Source: Patiria pectinifera
Taxonomy: Eukaryota > Echinodermata > Asteroidea > Valvatida > Asterinidae
Reading direction: 5' to 3'
DNA: 64,000 nt
NCBI GenBank assembly: GCA_029964075.1
Contig: CM057149.1
Coordinates: 20,660,197-20,724,196 of the forward strand
Shown here: positions 34,744 to 49,700 of the stretch, piece after piece
How the letters are laid out: every line of letters starts with the position of its first letter
How positions within the stretch are numbered: position 1 is the stretch's first letter
Translations under genes and position numbers: made by a program
Notes under the pieces: generated by a model
Database searches by the model: none
The model's input: the letters and a program-made list of their open reading frames with translations, nothing else
Told to the model about the DNA's origin: nothing

Positions 34744-37700
34744 TTATTTCTTCCCCACTGCGGCCTGCGCTGCCTTCTTAGCTTTAACCATCTCAACCAG
34801 CTCCTGAAGGGTGGAAAAGAAAGAAATCCACACTGATAAATGACAATGAACGACCCAACCCATCCAACTGCATGTTTTGTTGGAATCTGTTGGAGTGATA
34901 CTGCACTAGTAAACTGATTATGCTTGACATGGGGTCAATAATCAGAGTCCAACAGTTTGGGTGTTGAGTTTACCATAATGATGTTGGATTTTGCAAGAGT
35001 GAGGAAGGTTCCCAGTAAAGCACTCAAGGGGGTTAGGGTTGAGGTTAAATTGGAAAAATGTATATCAAACTTTACTGTTGTACCAAACAAAATGTTTCCG
35101 TGGAAACTGGGTAAATTATATTTCTTGAAAAAAACCCACACAAAATAGTTAATAAAACCCCAAAAGCAGTAACATTGTCATTATGTATGGACTAATCCAA
35201 CAGGCACAATTTAAAGCAATTCTTGAGGTGGTAGCACATTTTAAGCTCAAGATTTGAAATGAATGAATTAAGCCTGAGAACATGATAGCGTGGTCTAGAG
35301 TATTTGGGCCTTAGATTATGGAGAAAAAATCTGAGTATCTGGACAAACATATGCAGAAAATGAAAAGGAAAAGAATAATTTCACAGAAAGTTTAGTACCA
35401 TTAGTATCTTTAAACCAAGTAAAGCTTTTCGACAACATTTTCGTCAATTATTTTTTTGGATAGCAGCAAATGATCTACTCTACCTTTAATAGGCTGGTTT
35501 TAAATAGCAAACTAGACTTGTCAAACCACTGTTGACTGAAAAGTGATTGATCAGAATTAGTCCAACTATGGTTATCTATAGTTCCTGATCAAACTTGAAG
35601 TGTTGGCTAGTGGTCAGGGTTCGTGACTCATGATCAGAGGGTAAGGGGTTAGAATCCAGCTGATGGCAATATGCTGTGTCCTTGGGCAAGCCACTTCACC
35701 CCCACTTGCCTCCCTCCACCCAGGAGTATAAATGGGTACCAACATTGGCTGGGGAGTAACCTGCGATGGATTGGCATCCCATCCAGGAGGAATAGAAATA
35801 GTCTCTATATGACACTGAAACCGGAGATAAATGCAGGCTTGATGAGCCATATTGGCTTGTGACAGACTTGGTGGTTAGGCTTGATTCCTACTCTACAAAC
35901 TTTTATTTCAGTAAACTCGAGGATATCAGAGTAGGACTCCATTACAGCACTGTTGAGTAAACGTGGTTAATTGTAAAAGAAGGTGTTAGGATTCTAAGTT
36001 TCTTGAGGAGTACCTTGTATCTGAGCATGCATTCCTTCTTGCTTCGTCCCGGTACGGTCTCAGCGATACGATCCCATCTATCCTTGGTGCTGGCTGGGTA
36101 CGTCTTCAGCGCTTGCTCCAGTCGTTTCTGCTCATCGGTGCTCCACGGCTTGGGTCCTTCCACGGTCTCTGCCGCTTTCTTTTGTTCGGCCGTGTCAGCT
36201 GAGGCGACAAAGGACACTAATTTATTGCGGGATTCGAACCTGGGACCTTCAGTTTGTAGTGTCAATGCTTTTTTTTAGATGTATTTGCCAGCTGTAACAA
36301 AGTAAACTGACAAAAGCAATCGAATCCCTTACCGACATCGAGTCGTTCTGACGGTGCCATCACATCGTGTTTCTTGGCTTTGCCCTTGGTCTGCTCAAAC
36401 TTGTCGAAAGCTCTCTTGTTGACCTCCTCCTTCTGTGCACTGTCTGTGAAGACCAAAATAATCAAAATAATTTCTTGAAAGACTCATTTTTGCTAACGTA
36501 ACTAAACAAATGCAATGCGTTTCAACAAAAAAGGGAGGATTTTTAGTATTTCAACACCCAGTGTTACGTTTGAGATGCCAATGAGTGACGATAATAATAG
36601 GACAAAACTTAAAAATGACACAGACAATGTCATGAGCAGTCACAAAACGTCGTCCCACTGATCAGGCAACTGATCTGTGGCAACTTACCAAGCTTTTGCA
36701 GATTTTTGGTTTTGTTGATGACATCTTTTGCTGTCTTGCTGTTACCTGACGGGGAATGTTGGTTGATAAAGTTGGCAATCACTTCGTACCTGAAACCGAG
36801 ACAAATGACGCCAAATCTTGACAATGGAAAGTACAACTAGTAAACTTTAGTTAAACTGATCGAGTCACACTAAATACATTTTGGTTCTGTGCGTCCCCGA
36901 AACTCAGTCTGAAACAGTGGTGTGGTCGGGACCGTTACACGTCCATCACCTTGTCACACGTCTAGTCACCAACAGACTACAGGCGATGAACAACAACAAC
37001 AAAGGGGAAACCTTTGTCACATTTTAATTTGAAAAGCTTGTGACTTGACTTGAAAATGGAGGAACGATGATGGACTCGTGAGGACTTTGTGCTGATGAGT
37101 ACCACAACGGCGGTCTTCAACTCGTGTGCGCTGCTTATTTGACCACGGATCGTGGGATAACCATCTCTAACCTTGAGATAGACTGGTTCCTAGTCCCTCA
37201 GTCATCGATTCTGACTTTGAATGTAGGGACCGGTGCTGCCTGGGAGGAATTCCTACCAGTGTATGCTAACCAGTAATTAGCATATTGTTATAAGATGAAA
37301 TTTTGTGTTGGGGTGAAATTAATCTTTTGCTCATCGACAAAATTAAACAAACACTACTCTGTGTATGTGCACCTCCTGAAGTGAAAGGAAAAAAAAATCA
37401 CTGGTGGTGGACAACCCATATATAATTCTCTATAATAGTTTTTATAGCAATCGCTGCTATGAAAACATCAGATCAACCAGCCAACCGATCCCCGTTAGCT
37501 CGTTGGGAGTGGTAAGACATCTGCACTAGAAAGCAGGAGGTCGGGGGTTCGGAGTCCCACCACCAGTTTTTTTTTTTTTTCACTCGGGAGGTAACACACT
37601 GAGTATACAGTGTTTAAACGTTGGTAAAGGGCAAAACCTAATTTGATAGCATATTGTTATTCCCACTACGCAATGTGCCTCGGGTCCTCTTTCGATCTCT

Positions 37701-40700
37701 TGCGTTCGGGACGCGGTAGAAACCATTGGATCATTACAAACTCTTAGATTGCTGTATTTTTTGAGAGATTCTAATGTCTAGGGTGAATGCCGAGGGAATC
37801 ATGCACATTGTTTTACATTTTATAGTGGTAGCACTAGCAGGCAAATGAAGCCTGTAATTTCTATGTCTTCAAGGGCAGATCCAAAAACATTTTGTGCCCC
37901 AACATTTTTGGATTCTAGATGCTCTGTGGTGCAATCTGAGGCAATTCTGGCCATTTTTAACCCAATTTTCTTGAGGAAAAGATGGTGTATGCAGTGCCTG
38001 CCTTTATTGCGATGTCACTTAAAAAAAACAAAAACACTGGGTTTGTTTGGGGAGGGGGCACCATGGCCCCCGTTGGCCCCCCTGGATCCACCCTTGTATG
38101 TCTTCATGTTTACTGTGACTAGCTCATGCTCACAATTAATTTGGTCAATTGTAAACGACTCCTATAAATCATGTGATCATTTGGCATTTATTTATGCAAG
38201 AGAATATAAACATTGTCTCTAAAAAAATAAAATAAAAGTCTTTTCAGGCACACGCGAATGTTGTCCAATCAAAAGTTTACATGCGATAGTAGTAACCAGT
38301 CCCCATATTATATGAGAGCGGGAACCAGTCTAACCTTGAGACTGTTCCAGCCGGGAACATCTTGACGGCCTTGACCAGCAACTGGACCTCCTCGTTACTC
38401 CAGTTCTTCCCTCCCCCGCTGGATGCCCCGCCCCCTCCTTTACTGGACTGCGCCTCTTGGAGTTTCCTCAGGTCCTCCTGCCTCTCTTTCTCCATCTCAG
38501 CGTGCATGCCTGACACCTTAGAAAGAAATAACACGCGGTTGCACAATTAAAGGGTGATCTAAAATCTAATATCAATAGCGAATTTACATCGAGCCGACGC
38601 AAATTCCATCTTATGAATAGTTTGGTTGCAGTACCCCCTGCTTGAACCAGTCAGCCGAACCTGGCAAGCTCAGTGGTCATGTGGTAAGTCGTCTGCACTA
38701 GTAAGCAAGAGATCGTGGGTTTGAGTCCCACCCAAGTAAGCTTGTGAAGTTTTTCTGACACGCCCTCGGTCAACACTGAGAATAAAGTGTTTATGAAATT
38801 ACGTTGGTGCAACATTGAAGAGAGTAAACTACAAGCCTTGGAATTCCTGAAATGGCAAGACCTGTCATAGATTTGCATATTCACTTTGGTTTTAGAAGAC
38901 TGACCAAATTATGGACAGAGAGACCGGCAGACTTCTGGATTACAAATTGAATCAAATTTAATACCACACTTGTCTAAGGGTGCTATGTGCTTTTGTGCAC
39001 AGATTAAAGCTGTCCATTTTTCAAATACTTTAGTATTCGATTTTTCGAAACTGCGTTTGACCGAATATTGGAATATTCAAAACTCGGCAGGTAAGTTTTA
39101 CATGTGCCAGCTGCAACTGCATGCCGTACCTGTCAAAAGTTGCACGCAAAGCGCACTGGTAAAATTTGCGCGCGACAATGTCAATTATGAGCTACAGGAG
39201 TGTATTGCAGTAGGGATTTTATAACCATCAATGGATTAACCTGCTTAAAGCATGGCAACAATGAACAGCCGTGGACCAAAAAAGTTACTGTTAAAAAAAA
39301 CTGGCATCTGACAATGTGCAGCAACTTTACGATTAAAATAACATCACAGTCATGTGTGTATATGCGTAGTTTTTAATCTTTCGAATATTCCAAACCAGCA
39401 AAAAGCAATTTGAATATTTGGTTGATGATCGAATATTCGGTATATTCGGGACAGCCCTAGCACAGATTGACTTTTTTCAATTACCTGTTTAGAGAAGATT
39501 TCCGCAGCGGCTGATTGGTCTGCTTTGGACAAGGATTCATTGAGCGACTGCAAGCTGATAAAAAACAACAAGGAACAGTTAATACCAAAGATGAAGTAAC
39601 AGTCGTTTATAAATTAAGGTTTTGTGGTCACATGATGAAATAGTAAACTGCACAATTCACTTAGTAAGACAGTTGATAAAAGTTTGACGTTAAAGGAAAC
39701 CCTGAAAAAAAAATGGAACATTTAAAAGTCACTCACTTTTGAATCAGATGATGAACAAAAACATTCGGCCCACATTTTATTTTTTTATGGAATAATTCCA
39801 AATTTTGAATTATTTGTGGTCCGATAATTCAGTTCTCACAGGTTCGACTGGTGCCTGCCCTCTACCAGAATTGATTATGCAGGGATCAGGGACCAGGCTT
39901 CTCGCACGGCGGAGGTTTTGTGCATAAAAGCAATTCAAAATAAAGAGAGTTGCAGACGTCAAAAATAAAATTTTCTTTTAAATTATACATACAAATTTGG
40001 GCGATTCACAATGCAGAGCGCCACCAATAGTTTGCCACGGAGAGTTCATTTTTCCCAGTGCATTGTGGGAGATGGTCGACAAATTCGCAGCGCGGGACAT
40101 TTGAAATTGTTCGTTTTTCCGGTCAGTAGTTTCGTAAGCGTGTGATCCGAGTATATGTTTGCTCTTTTATTTTCTTTGTATCAATATGGTGATTTTTTGT
40201 AAGGCGGCAGAATGCTATGCCCCTATCTATAACATAATAGCTCAAGTTGTCTACTGACACTCATTCAAATGGGCCATATTTTGTCGATCGTAAACTTGAA
40301 AAGTTGACTCTCCATGGCAAACTGCATTGTGAATTGCCCGAATTGAAAAGTCATCAGGAGGAAAAGATGGAAATTGTAGAAGAGTATGGACACTACTTCT
40401 TTAACCAGTTTGCGCCGGGATTATTTTGACATTGACCGGACCCAGGCGCGGGATTGTTTTTCACAAACCTCGATGCCAGATGGGTTCAGGCCGCCATCTG
40501 CGGGTAGCACACCCTGATATTTGCAAGGGGTCGCTGACAGATATTTCCGGCCTCGCTCTTGCGTGTTTATCCGTCATCCGTTTCGCATACCGCAAAACAT
40601 TTGCATGTATACACGTCATCATACATCTAGACGATGACACGGCAGACTGGCTTCCAGTTTGCCCCTTTAAAGCACCAATCTTGAACAAGTCGGTGACCAC

Positions 40701-43700
40701 ACGCACGAACGAACGTCATCCGACGTGAACTGGTTAAACTCTGTATATTCAGGCTTTTACTTTAGTTACTTACTTGACTGCTGATAATCTATCACACAGC
40801 GTCTCCACGTCTGCCATGTGTGTCACTCTGTCTGCATCTGATTCTGCATAGTACTCATTTTTCTGACCAAAAAAACACACAAAAATGATGAGGGTAATTA
40901 CAATAAGGATGTGGCTAAATAAAGCAACAGACACATCAACACATAAGTCTTTCCCAAATAAATATAACTGAAACACCTGAATTTTGAAAAAAATCTGAAC
41001 AAAACAAAAAAAGCATGGTAAGACGTAAAGCCAGAGGTCATGGGTTCGAGTCAAGCTAGTCCAACCTGGGAAGACTTGTGAATTGTTTGCTTGCAGGCTC
41101 TCAGATAACACTAACTATACAATAAATATAGCAATTACGTCAGTGAAGGGCAAAAACAAATACTGGCAAACAAAAATCTGAACGATTTAAAAAAAACGGA
41201 TAAACCTCTCTATGTGTCATTCAAAATTTGTGATTAAAAAAAAAATGAAAAAAAAATTGTATTCCTTTCTAAAGCATGGAGTTTATTTCCAGTAACATCT
41301 CGTCTTACCTTGCATATATCCCGGAGCATTTTGCGCTCTTTCTTCAGAATTTTCTTGGCCGCTTCTCTCTCTTTCTTAGCTGCCTGAGCCTAAATTTGCA
41401 AAGACAAATCCGCTGATGTTATTGCTAAAAAAATTACGTGGCAAATTTATGTGGCTTCATGATGCCATACATGAAGATGGGTAATTCTGCAAATGTGATA
41501 CGATCAAGCTACATGAGTCGTTTGTCGGGAATTTCCATTTGGAGATACAGGCCAAAATAGGGCCACTACATCACATCTTTTGGTGTTCCGACTTCCATAA
41601 TTTTTTAACTAAAGATGGTATCAGCAAACGCTTTTTATAGCAGCAATGCTGAGATTGTGCTCTTTTTATATCTGTAATAAAAAATGTTTTGACCGGGGTC
41701 AACAAACGACTCATTTAGCTTGATCGCATCACATATGGGTGAATTCTGTGTGTAAATCTGCAGATTTTGAGTTTGATGTCCTCTCCGTGGGGTTGCTGTG
41801 CATGTGACCATGGGCAAGACGCTTCGTCTCTAATTGTCACTTACTGACAATCTTGTACTGTCCGTGCCATATTCACATTTCACCCTGACGAAAATTTCAA
41901 TTGCTACTTTTCCAGCAATACAAAAGGGAAGTTCCACAGTGTAAGACTCAATTCAACTGTGTGCATGATTCATCTAATGTGATTGCTGTATCTTTTGAAC
42001 AAAACATCCTAATGAAACCAACTAAAAAGTATTTGGAAGACCAATTATTCTACTCAGCAATACACTAGACACGATTTTGAACAGTACCCCCCCTTTTCTG
42101 AAAACATGCCTGATTCGAATGTTAGGTTTTTTTTGTGGGACAACCTGTAAAGTCATGTATGTTAAATCACGAATAGGCGCTTCAGACAACGTTATTCCAA
42201 AACGGTTTGTATGTATTTAATACTTTCCTCATTTGGGAAAACTAACATGCGTCCAATATTGATATTTTAAGATACACAAATAAACGAATAACAAATCAGG
42301 CAAACAAGGATTTTTTTGAAACTTTCAATGAGGTTTATATAACTCCGTGGGACTGCCCAAAAGTAATTCACTTTGGATGAGACATGGAATGGAAAAACTG
42401 GCCAAGATTTAGATATGGAACAAAACTTTACAAATTTTGAATTATTTAAGACGAAGATTCTCAACCTTTGCTTTGGCTTCCTCCTCCTCCTTCTCCTTGG
42501 CCAATCGCTCCGCCTCCATGGCCTCTCGTTTCTCCCTCTCCTTCTCCATCTGCATAGCTCTGACTGCCTCTTGCTTGGCTTTCTTCTCCGCTGCTTTCTT
42601 CTCTTTCTCCTCCTCCTTGAACCGCTTGATTCTCGGGTCGCAGGCGTAGGCGTTATCTGTCGGAGACACAAGAGACCACAATTGAATAATAATAATTATA
42701 ATAATAATAATTTGGGTGGCTAATCATCCTTAATACTCGCAGCTGGTATGCTGAATTGCGAAGGACGCGGCTACAATACACCTGTGTAATATGGACTATC
42801 CCAGATGAATCCTTTTTTTTATTTGCTACCCTTGTATTGTAGAGCCAAGCGAATAGAGCATGGGTCTACGAAGTGGAAGGTTGGCGGTTGAAATGTCATT
42901 CGGACCAAAAACTGGAAAACTCTCTCTGACGACCTAACGGTAACAAAAATGGGTACTTGATTCGTTCAGGGAAGGTAAGACGGCGAGAGGAGAGGAGATG
43001 GGCACCGCCACTCATATGCCGCTCCCATTGAAAGAGTGGACCTCTAACATCCCACTGCCCCAACGGCCAGTAATGGTTATGGGATACCTTTACCTTTACC
43101 TTATTGTTCATCTTTTGTGAAAAAGGGATGGGGGCAGGCCAATCTTCACAACAGAATTCATTAACTCTAACCCCCCTAGATCCTCTCTTCTACTCTGCCT
43201 AGCCGTCTTGTTCTGCCTCTCGATCTATTGCCATTCTTCCTCCAACCAGCTGTCTTATTCTAGTCATTTCCTCCTTCTTTCTACTCTGCCTAGCCGCCTT
43301 GTTTTACATCTTGATCCATCATCGGTCCTTCAGTCAACCCCCTCCCCCCAACCAAGGGAAACTCTGCCTAGCCCTCTTGTTCTGCCTCTCGATCCACCAT
43401 CATTCCTCCTAATCACCCTCCCCCAACCAGGGGAACCCCACCCATGAATGATACAATGACCGTCTCCACTCACCAACAAGCTGTCTTATTCTAGCCTTTT
43501 CCTCCTTCTTTCTACTCTGTCTTGCCGTCTTGTTCTGCCTCTCGATAAACCGTCATTCCTCCTAATCACCCTTCCCCAACCAAACGAAACCCCACCAATA
43601 ATACACTGACTGTCTCCACTCACCAACGAGCTGTCTTATTCTAGCCGTTTCCTCCTTCTTTCTACTCTGTCTTGCCGTCTTGTTCTGCCTCTCGATCCAA

Positions 43701-46700
43701 CGTCTCTCCTCCCTGTTTTCTCCTTTCTCTTTCTCCTCCTCATCCAAGTAGGAGAACTCCCTCCAGGAGTCAAAGTCATACCTGTCAATACCAAAACAAA
43801 GGTACACAAACTTATAAAGTTATCAGTGATGTAATAAACCAATTAACACCTGAATTACATTGTAATAATAATAAAAATGAAAATAATAAACAACACTCAG
43901 GCGCATTTTATCTGTGAGACATTCAAAGGTGTCGGTCTAGGTGGAGAAGAGAAAATTAAATGTTTTGTTTGGGATCGAAGCGGCCAGTGAGAAAGTGTAT
44001 GTTTTGAGCTGCCGTTCAATATGTGTGATGTCATGTTCTTGTCTGAAATAATCCGGAAGTGAGTTCCATAGGCGAGGGGCAATGCTAGACAAAGCTCTGT
44101 CCCCGTAACTGGCCAGTCGCGTCCGGGGAACAATGAGACTATTCCTGGTTGACCTCAGACACGACCCGAGAGAGCGAGATTGCACTGTGTTTACTCCCTG
44201 AAGAGTCCATAACACCATACAGAGCTAGGGTGGTTTGGGGCGCTACAGAGAAGATTTGAAGGTTTTCACAGTGAAGAGAGCAATAAGAGTTACAAATCCC
44301 TTTTGTGAATTGTGAGAGTTACTAATAATTTGGGAGGCTAATCATCCTGACTCGCAGCTGGGATGCTGAATTGCGAAGGACGCAGCTACAACGTGGTCGG
44401 GCCTATGGCTGCTGGCCACATCGACCCATATATGACCACAGGGAATAGCCTGAGATCGAAAGTGTTTGATTTTTCCGGAGGGAGGAAAACCGGAGGGCCT
44501 CGTGGCACAGGACAGAACCAACGTGCAACTCTACTCACATGTGATCCGCGGCCAGGATTCGAACCGTGGTCACCTTGGTGAGAGGCGAGCGCTTTACCCA
44601 CAAGCCACCCATGCCACCCAAAGGTTTTCAGAGCACCGGGGGGAACTCAACATTTCAAACAGTATGCTGTGCCCGTTGTAAGTCACCAAAAATTGTAGAA
44701 TTTTTTTGGAAGGGGTGAGGGGTATGCAATTAGAAAAGAACAAGTTTTTTTTTAGGGGAAGGGGAGAACATCTGTTGTGGTTAACATTTAACTTTGTTGA
44801 ATAATGAGCCATTGTGTCACCTTCTTTTGCAAAGTTTTTTGGTCACACTCACCAAGAATTGTAGAATTTGTTGACCTCTTCAAGTGTTGCATTTTCATCC
44901 CCAAGAAGTGGCACTCTCTTCTTTTTGGACCACCTGCAAAATAAAAAACAAACATTTTTGACTCGTCCAAACTGAGATATGTAAATGTCTCGATGGCAGT
45001 TTTGTCAATTTTCTTTAAAGGGAATGTACAACATTTGCTTTTGCTGAAATTTTCCGACATAAAATGGATTTGGAGGATTAGTATGTGATAGAAAATATTG
45101 TTAAACTGACTTGTTTCACGTTTTGGGCTTGTAGATGCTGGAAAAGCCAGGAAAACCAATCATGTTCGTGTAGCCTGGTTCCCTGACGCCACTTAAGATG
45201 AAACAAAGCAATTTATAGACTTTGGGAATTGTAAGGTCAGATAATCAGTCTAGCAGGCTTGTACCCTTTTCACAGGTGTGTAATCAATTGCAAAGAAAAT
45301 GAGAAATAACTAAATATGAAAATTTAGAAGCAGTTTTTGAAAAAAGCCAGTTTTCTCCAACGCTGGTTGGCCGACCAGCGTTGGAAAAATACAATTTTTC
45401 TTGAAAATGTGAGCACACCAAGAGCCACAATTTTACAGGATGCTTTGGACTGTCATTCCCTAACAATCCAGTAAGGTGTTTTGTGATAATTTGATCTTTT
45501 CGGTTTTTGATGTTTGCAAATGTTGTATCTTCCCTTTAAACTTGGTACAATCACAGAATGGGTGCTCACTCTATACTGACATGTGGGCAAGGTTTCTAAC
45601 TAGAGTGGCCTGGGCCCTGTTTGCATGTGAAACAAGATCAGGACAATGATGTCACTTAATGCAAACATGAACATTTCCATGGTTTGAGATTTTCTCCACC
45701 TTAGCCTTAGAGATTCTTGAATCGGCTACGAGATCTAGCATCAAGAATCACAAGCAGGCCTGCCTGAACCCTTGAACTAAGCATTTCCAGAAGGAACAAA
45801 GAAACAATCATAAGGAAAAAGGCCTAATTTACCCCTTCAAAAATGAAATCCCAGTTCTTCATTTGTATTTTTTTTTTTAAGTGTTAACTCTTTATGCGTT
45901 CAAAACTGAGAAACAAGGCCTACGGGCTCCGTGCGCCGAATAAGAGGGCGCCCTTTTACCTAGCAACGACATCCCATGGGTGGGACATTTCGCTGGTTGC
46001 TGCGCACCGTTCCTTGTGTGTAACGCACGTTAACCAGGGGATTTGTACTATGTACACACAGTGGCCGTGCTTTGTGGCAAACGAATTGCTGTCAGGCAAG
46101 ATGGCGTTGTTCGGTCACCCCCAACTGTACTCTCTTTGCCGGTGAGGGGGTACTTGTGAACGGGGCGGATATTGCAGGGCCACAGGGCGCCATCTTGCCT
46201 CTTGCACACTGGTATATGTACATTGCAACAACAATGAACAGAGCATGTGGACCAGCTAAGGGTCCTTCACACCCTTCTTTGTTTGATTACAAAGCACCCT
46301 CTTGTGTAAATGTCCATAACACATCCATTCATATATTTTTATCTATTTATTTGTTTGAATTATTTATGCCACGGTTGTGGAAAAGGTCACGAAAACCCAC
46401 ATTAAAATCCACTTCCTAGTACATAATAAAACAGTAAAACTGAAAAAGGAAACCAAAATTAACATGAATAATGCATGCCGTCAAGGATTTTCGTTTACCT
46501 CGCGTTCCTTTCAAAGACCTTGGTGAATTCCTTGAAGAAGTTCTCTTTGGAGTTGTTGTTGACTGACGGGATGCTGTCGTCAAAGCTGGGATCCACGCTG
46601 TCGTACGACCTCCTCTTGGTCCTGTTGCCGAGGGTTTCCCATGCTGACAATCAAACAAATAAATAAAATAAAAACGTGTTTTTAATTACCGTCCGAGCGG

Positions 46701-49700
46701 GTGAAACAATTTTCTACAAAACTATTTTGAAAGATTGTGAATTTGATTGAAACTATTCAATTCTATCAAAACATTTGCGATTCTGAAGTATAATGAATGT
46801 ACTACCCAAAAAGCTTGTTTCGGATAAAGGATTTCCCAGAGCAGGTTTAACAAATGTGTGAATTATTAATAATTTTCAAGATATGGAATGAATTTCAGGA
46901 ATGAAAGTGCCATGGGTTCTTATTAACCCCAACTCCCTGGCCTGATTTACTAGGAACCATACCCATCCTGGCAAATTCCAACACCATATGGGAAACTGCA
47001 CACACATATTTCTGACTTAGTTTCTGGAGATGTGCCAACCCAATGTAAAAGACTGTCAGTTTAGGGGTACTGTACCCATCCTGACAGATTCCAACAAAAC
47101 ATGCTGTTGGGGTTTGATGGGTTGAGTTCTGTTGGGGTTAATGTTTGGGATCAGTTAGCTATTCACTATGTCCTGAATAGGCTAGCAACACATTCTTTAC
47201 TGTTGCCGTATGGTTTCATTGTAGGGGGTGGGGCTAGAAATGGGAAACTTGAAAAGAGGGTGAAGTTTGTACGAAGGATACAGGGAAATATTGCATAAGG
47301 AGCTGACAAGAAACGGAGTGGAGATAAGGAAAGAGTCACGGGAAGACATGAGCAAGAAATACACAGGAAGGGAGTACAGGTCGGCGTAGAGGGTGGGCGT
47401 AGAGGGTAGGGGTGGGGGCGAGGGTGAGGGTGGGTGTGAGGGTAGTGTTGGGGGTAGGGAGTGGGGGGGGGGGTAGGGGATAGGAAGTGGGGGTAGGGGG
47501 TAGGGAGTAGGAGTGGGGGGGGTGGTAGGGAGTGGGGTAGAGAGTGGGGTGGGGATAAACAGAGTGGTGTGATAAGAGTTTGGGTGGGGGTGAAGATGGG
47601 GGTGAAGGTGGGGGGTGGAGAGGAGGTTTGGGTTGGGTAGGGTGGAGGGAATAGAGGTTTAAATGAAGGCTACGTATGAGGGGAAAGTGGCCCGCACAAC
47701 AACAAATGTTGTTTCTCTTTACCTCTGGTGATGCAAGTGAAGTAGTCATCATCTCCACTTTGTCTTGGCTTGGACACTCCATCTTTGGGCTTTCTCTTAT
47801 CCGGATGATGCTTCAGGACCATTCGTTTGTCTATTATTGCAAGAACAGGAGGGACATTTTTAGATGCCGCCAATTTTTTTCTACATCACCAACCATCACA
47901 GCTCTCAGTATTAAAGTATGGCTATGTCCGAATTTCTTGACTATGGCTGCCAATAACACATGTGCCAATGGAAGAGGCTGAGTCTACTGCTGGCCATAGC
48001 CATAGCCTAGTCATTCACATGTAGTCTATGCTTGAACTAATTGAAAATGCCCTAAACTGCAAACTGTTGACAATGACAGTCACTCATAAGACCAATAGCA
48101 CTCCTTGCTGAGCACACTAAACAGGGCCCAATTTGGAACCAGCTTTTGAATATGTTCAAATATGCTAATCACCATCTACTTTCTTGTGAGGCCTATAAAA
48201 TGGTTTGCATTAATTTGCTATAACAGATTCTAAGTAGCGGGCGACTCTTTTTTCTCAAGGTAACAGTAACTTCAGCATTCCTCTGTTTATGAAAACAGAT
48301 GAGCGATTCAAGTAAAATAACCTGCTCAAGGACACAATCATCGTTCCCTGACTGACTTCGAATTTGAACCCCTATTTCCACCAGTTCCGTTACCAAAAGG
48401 AAAACATGATCTCCGAGTCAACCACAACTGAACTATCCTTCTTTGTACATCAATGTCATAAACAAGTTTGCACAATATTTTACGGCAGATTTTACTGATG
48501 GGATCATTGTGAAGTAACCAACGCTGAGTTGCGTATTCCACAATCTTGCAAAAAAAGAACGATTTCGGAGTGTTGGGGTGACAAAGCAACAACTTACAGG
48601 CTCGTTTAATGTCATCAGCTGTGGCCTCCGTTCTGACTTTGGACAGTCCTAGGACTGCATAGTGGTCCTGATTCTGTGGATCAAAAAAAAATAAGCAAAA
48701 TTATCCATACAATTGTTCACAAATAAAGACATAGGCCTAAACTCGGACAGTTTCATACATCATACCTGGATAGATTTTCTTCTTAAGTCTGAAGCTATAA
48801 GCATTGAATTCTGCTCTGGGCCCAATTTCATAGAGCTGCTTAAGCACAAAATTTGCTTAAGCACGAAAAAACATTGCTTAGTAAAATCATGTAACCTGCC
48901 AAAACTCCATGCGATGTACATTGCTTGTGACTGGTATTTAGCTGTTGTTTACTTAGCATAACAATCGAGTGGAGTTTTGGCCGGTAACCTGATTATATTA
49001 AGCAAGATTTTTTTGTGCTTAAGCAAATTTTGTGCTTAAGCAGCTCTATGAAATTGGTCCCTGGTTGTAATACAGAAATTGGCACCCACTGACACCCTGA
49101 CTAAAGAAAAAGAAATATTTCCTTGGTACTTCACCAGCCAAGATTGTAGTTGAAATTTTTTTTACTTCAGCATTTTGCACAACAGATTGATGCCATGGTT
49201 TTTAAAAGATGGTGCATTTTAATAACTGTCTGGGAGCATAGCTATAGAGAATGTAGGTAAAAGGTTCTTTAAACATACTCTTGTCACGCAGTACTACATC
49301 AGTGTTAAAGTGACTAATTGACAAGCCACTCATTTTTGGGGAGCCATGTTTTCACTAGTTATAGTTTCTGACTGACAAATACACAGTACTGAGTGTCCCA
49401 ATTTTAGGAATACAGGCTGTTTGGTTGGAGGTAAAAGGGGAAGTGGGAAGGGGATGAAGGGGGGGGGGAAGGGGTCCCAAACCTTACCTTCATCCCAGCT
49501 TGGACATGATCTCTGGCTCCAAAACAATTATAAAGTCTATTAATGTCAAAACCAAATGAAACCTCGGATTTACTCTAACTTTGGTTAAATGTGATCAAGG
49601 CACAAACTATAGCCTGTGAAACTATAGCCAGCCAGAACCCGAAGCTGGAGACACAAACCGATGCTTCACAAACACCCGTACCTTCCATTCCTTTGGGTCA

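Noticed and set aside
37488-37570. Candidate tRNA gene
   Set aside because: Box B is intact but the acceptor and anticodon stems do not pair, and two related copies nearby share a non-tRNA tail, so it is a SINE head.
46090-46200. Inverted AGGCAAGATGGCG/GCGCCATCTTGCCT words
   Set aside because: About 13 bp of inverse match separated by roughly 80 bp with no flanking duplication; could be a small MITE but not supportable alone.
47336-47782. 148-codon minus-strand Pro/Leu/Thr-rich frame
   Set aside because: It is the G-rich simple repeat translated, joined to part of a real DNAJC2 exon in the wrong frame.
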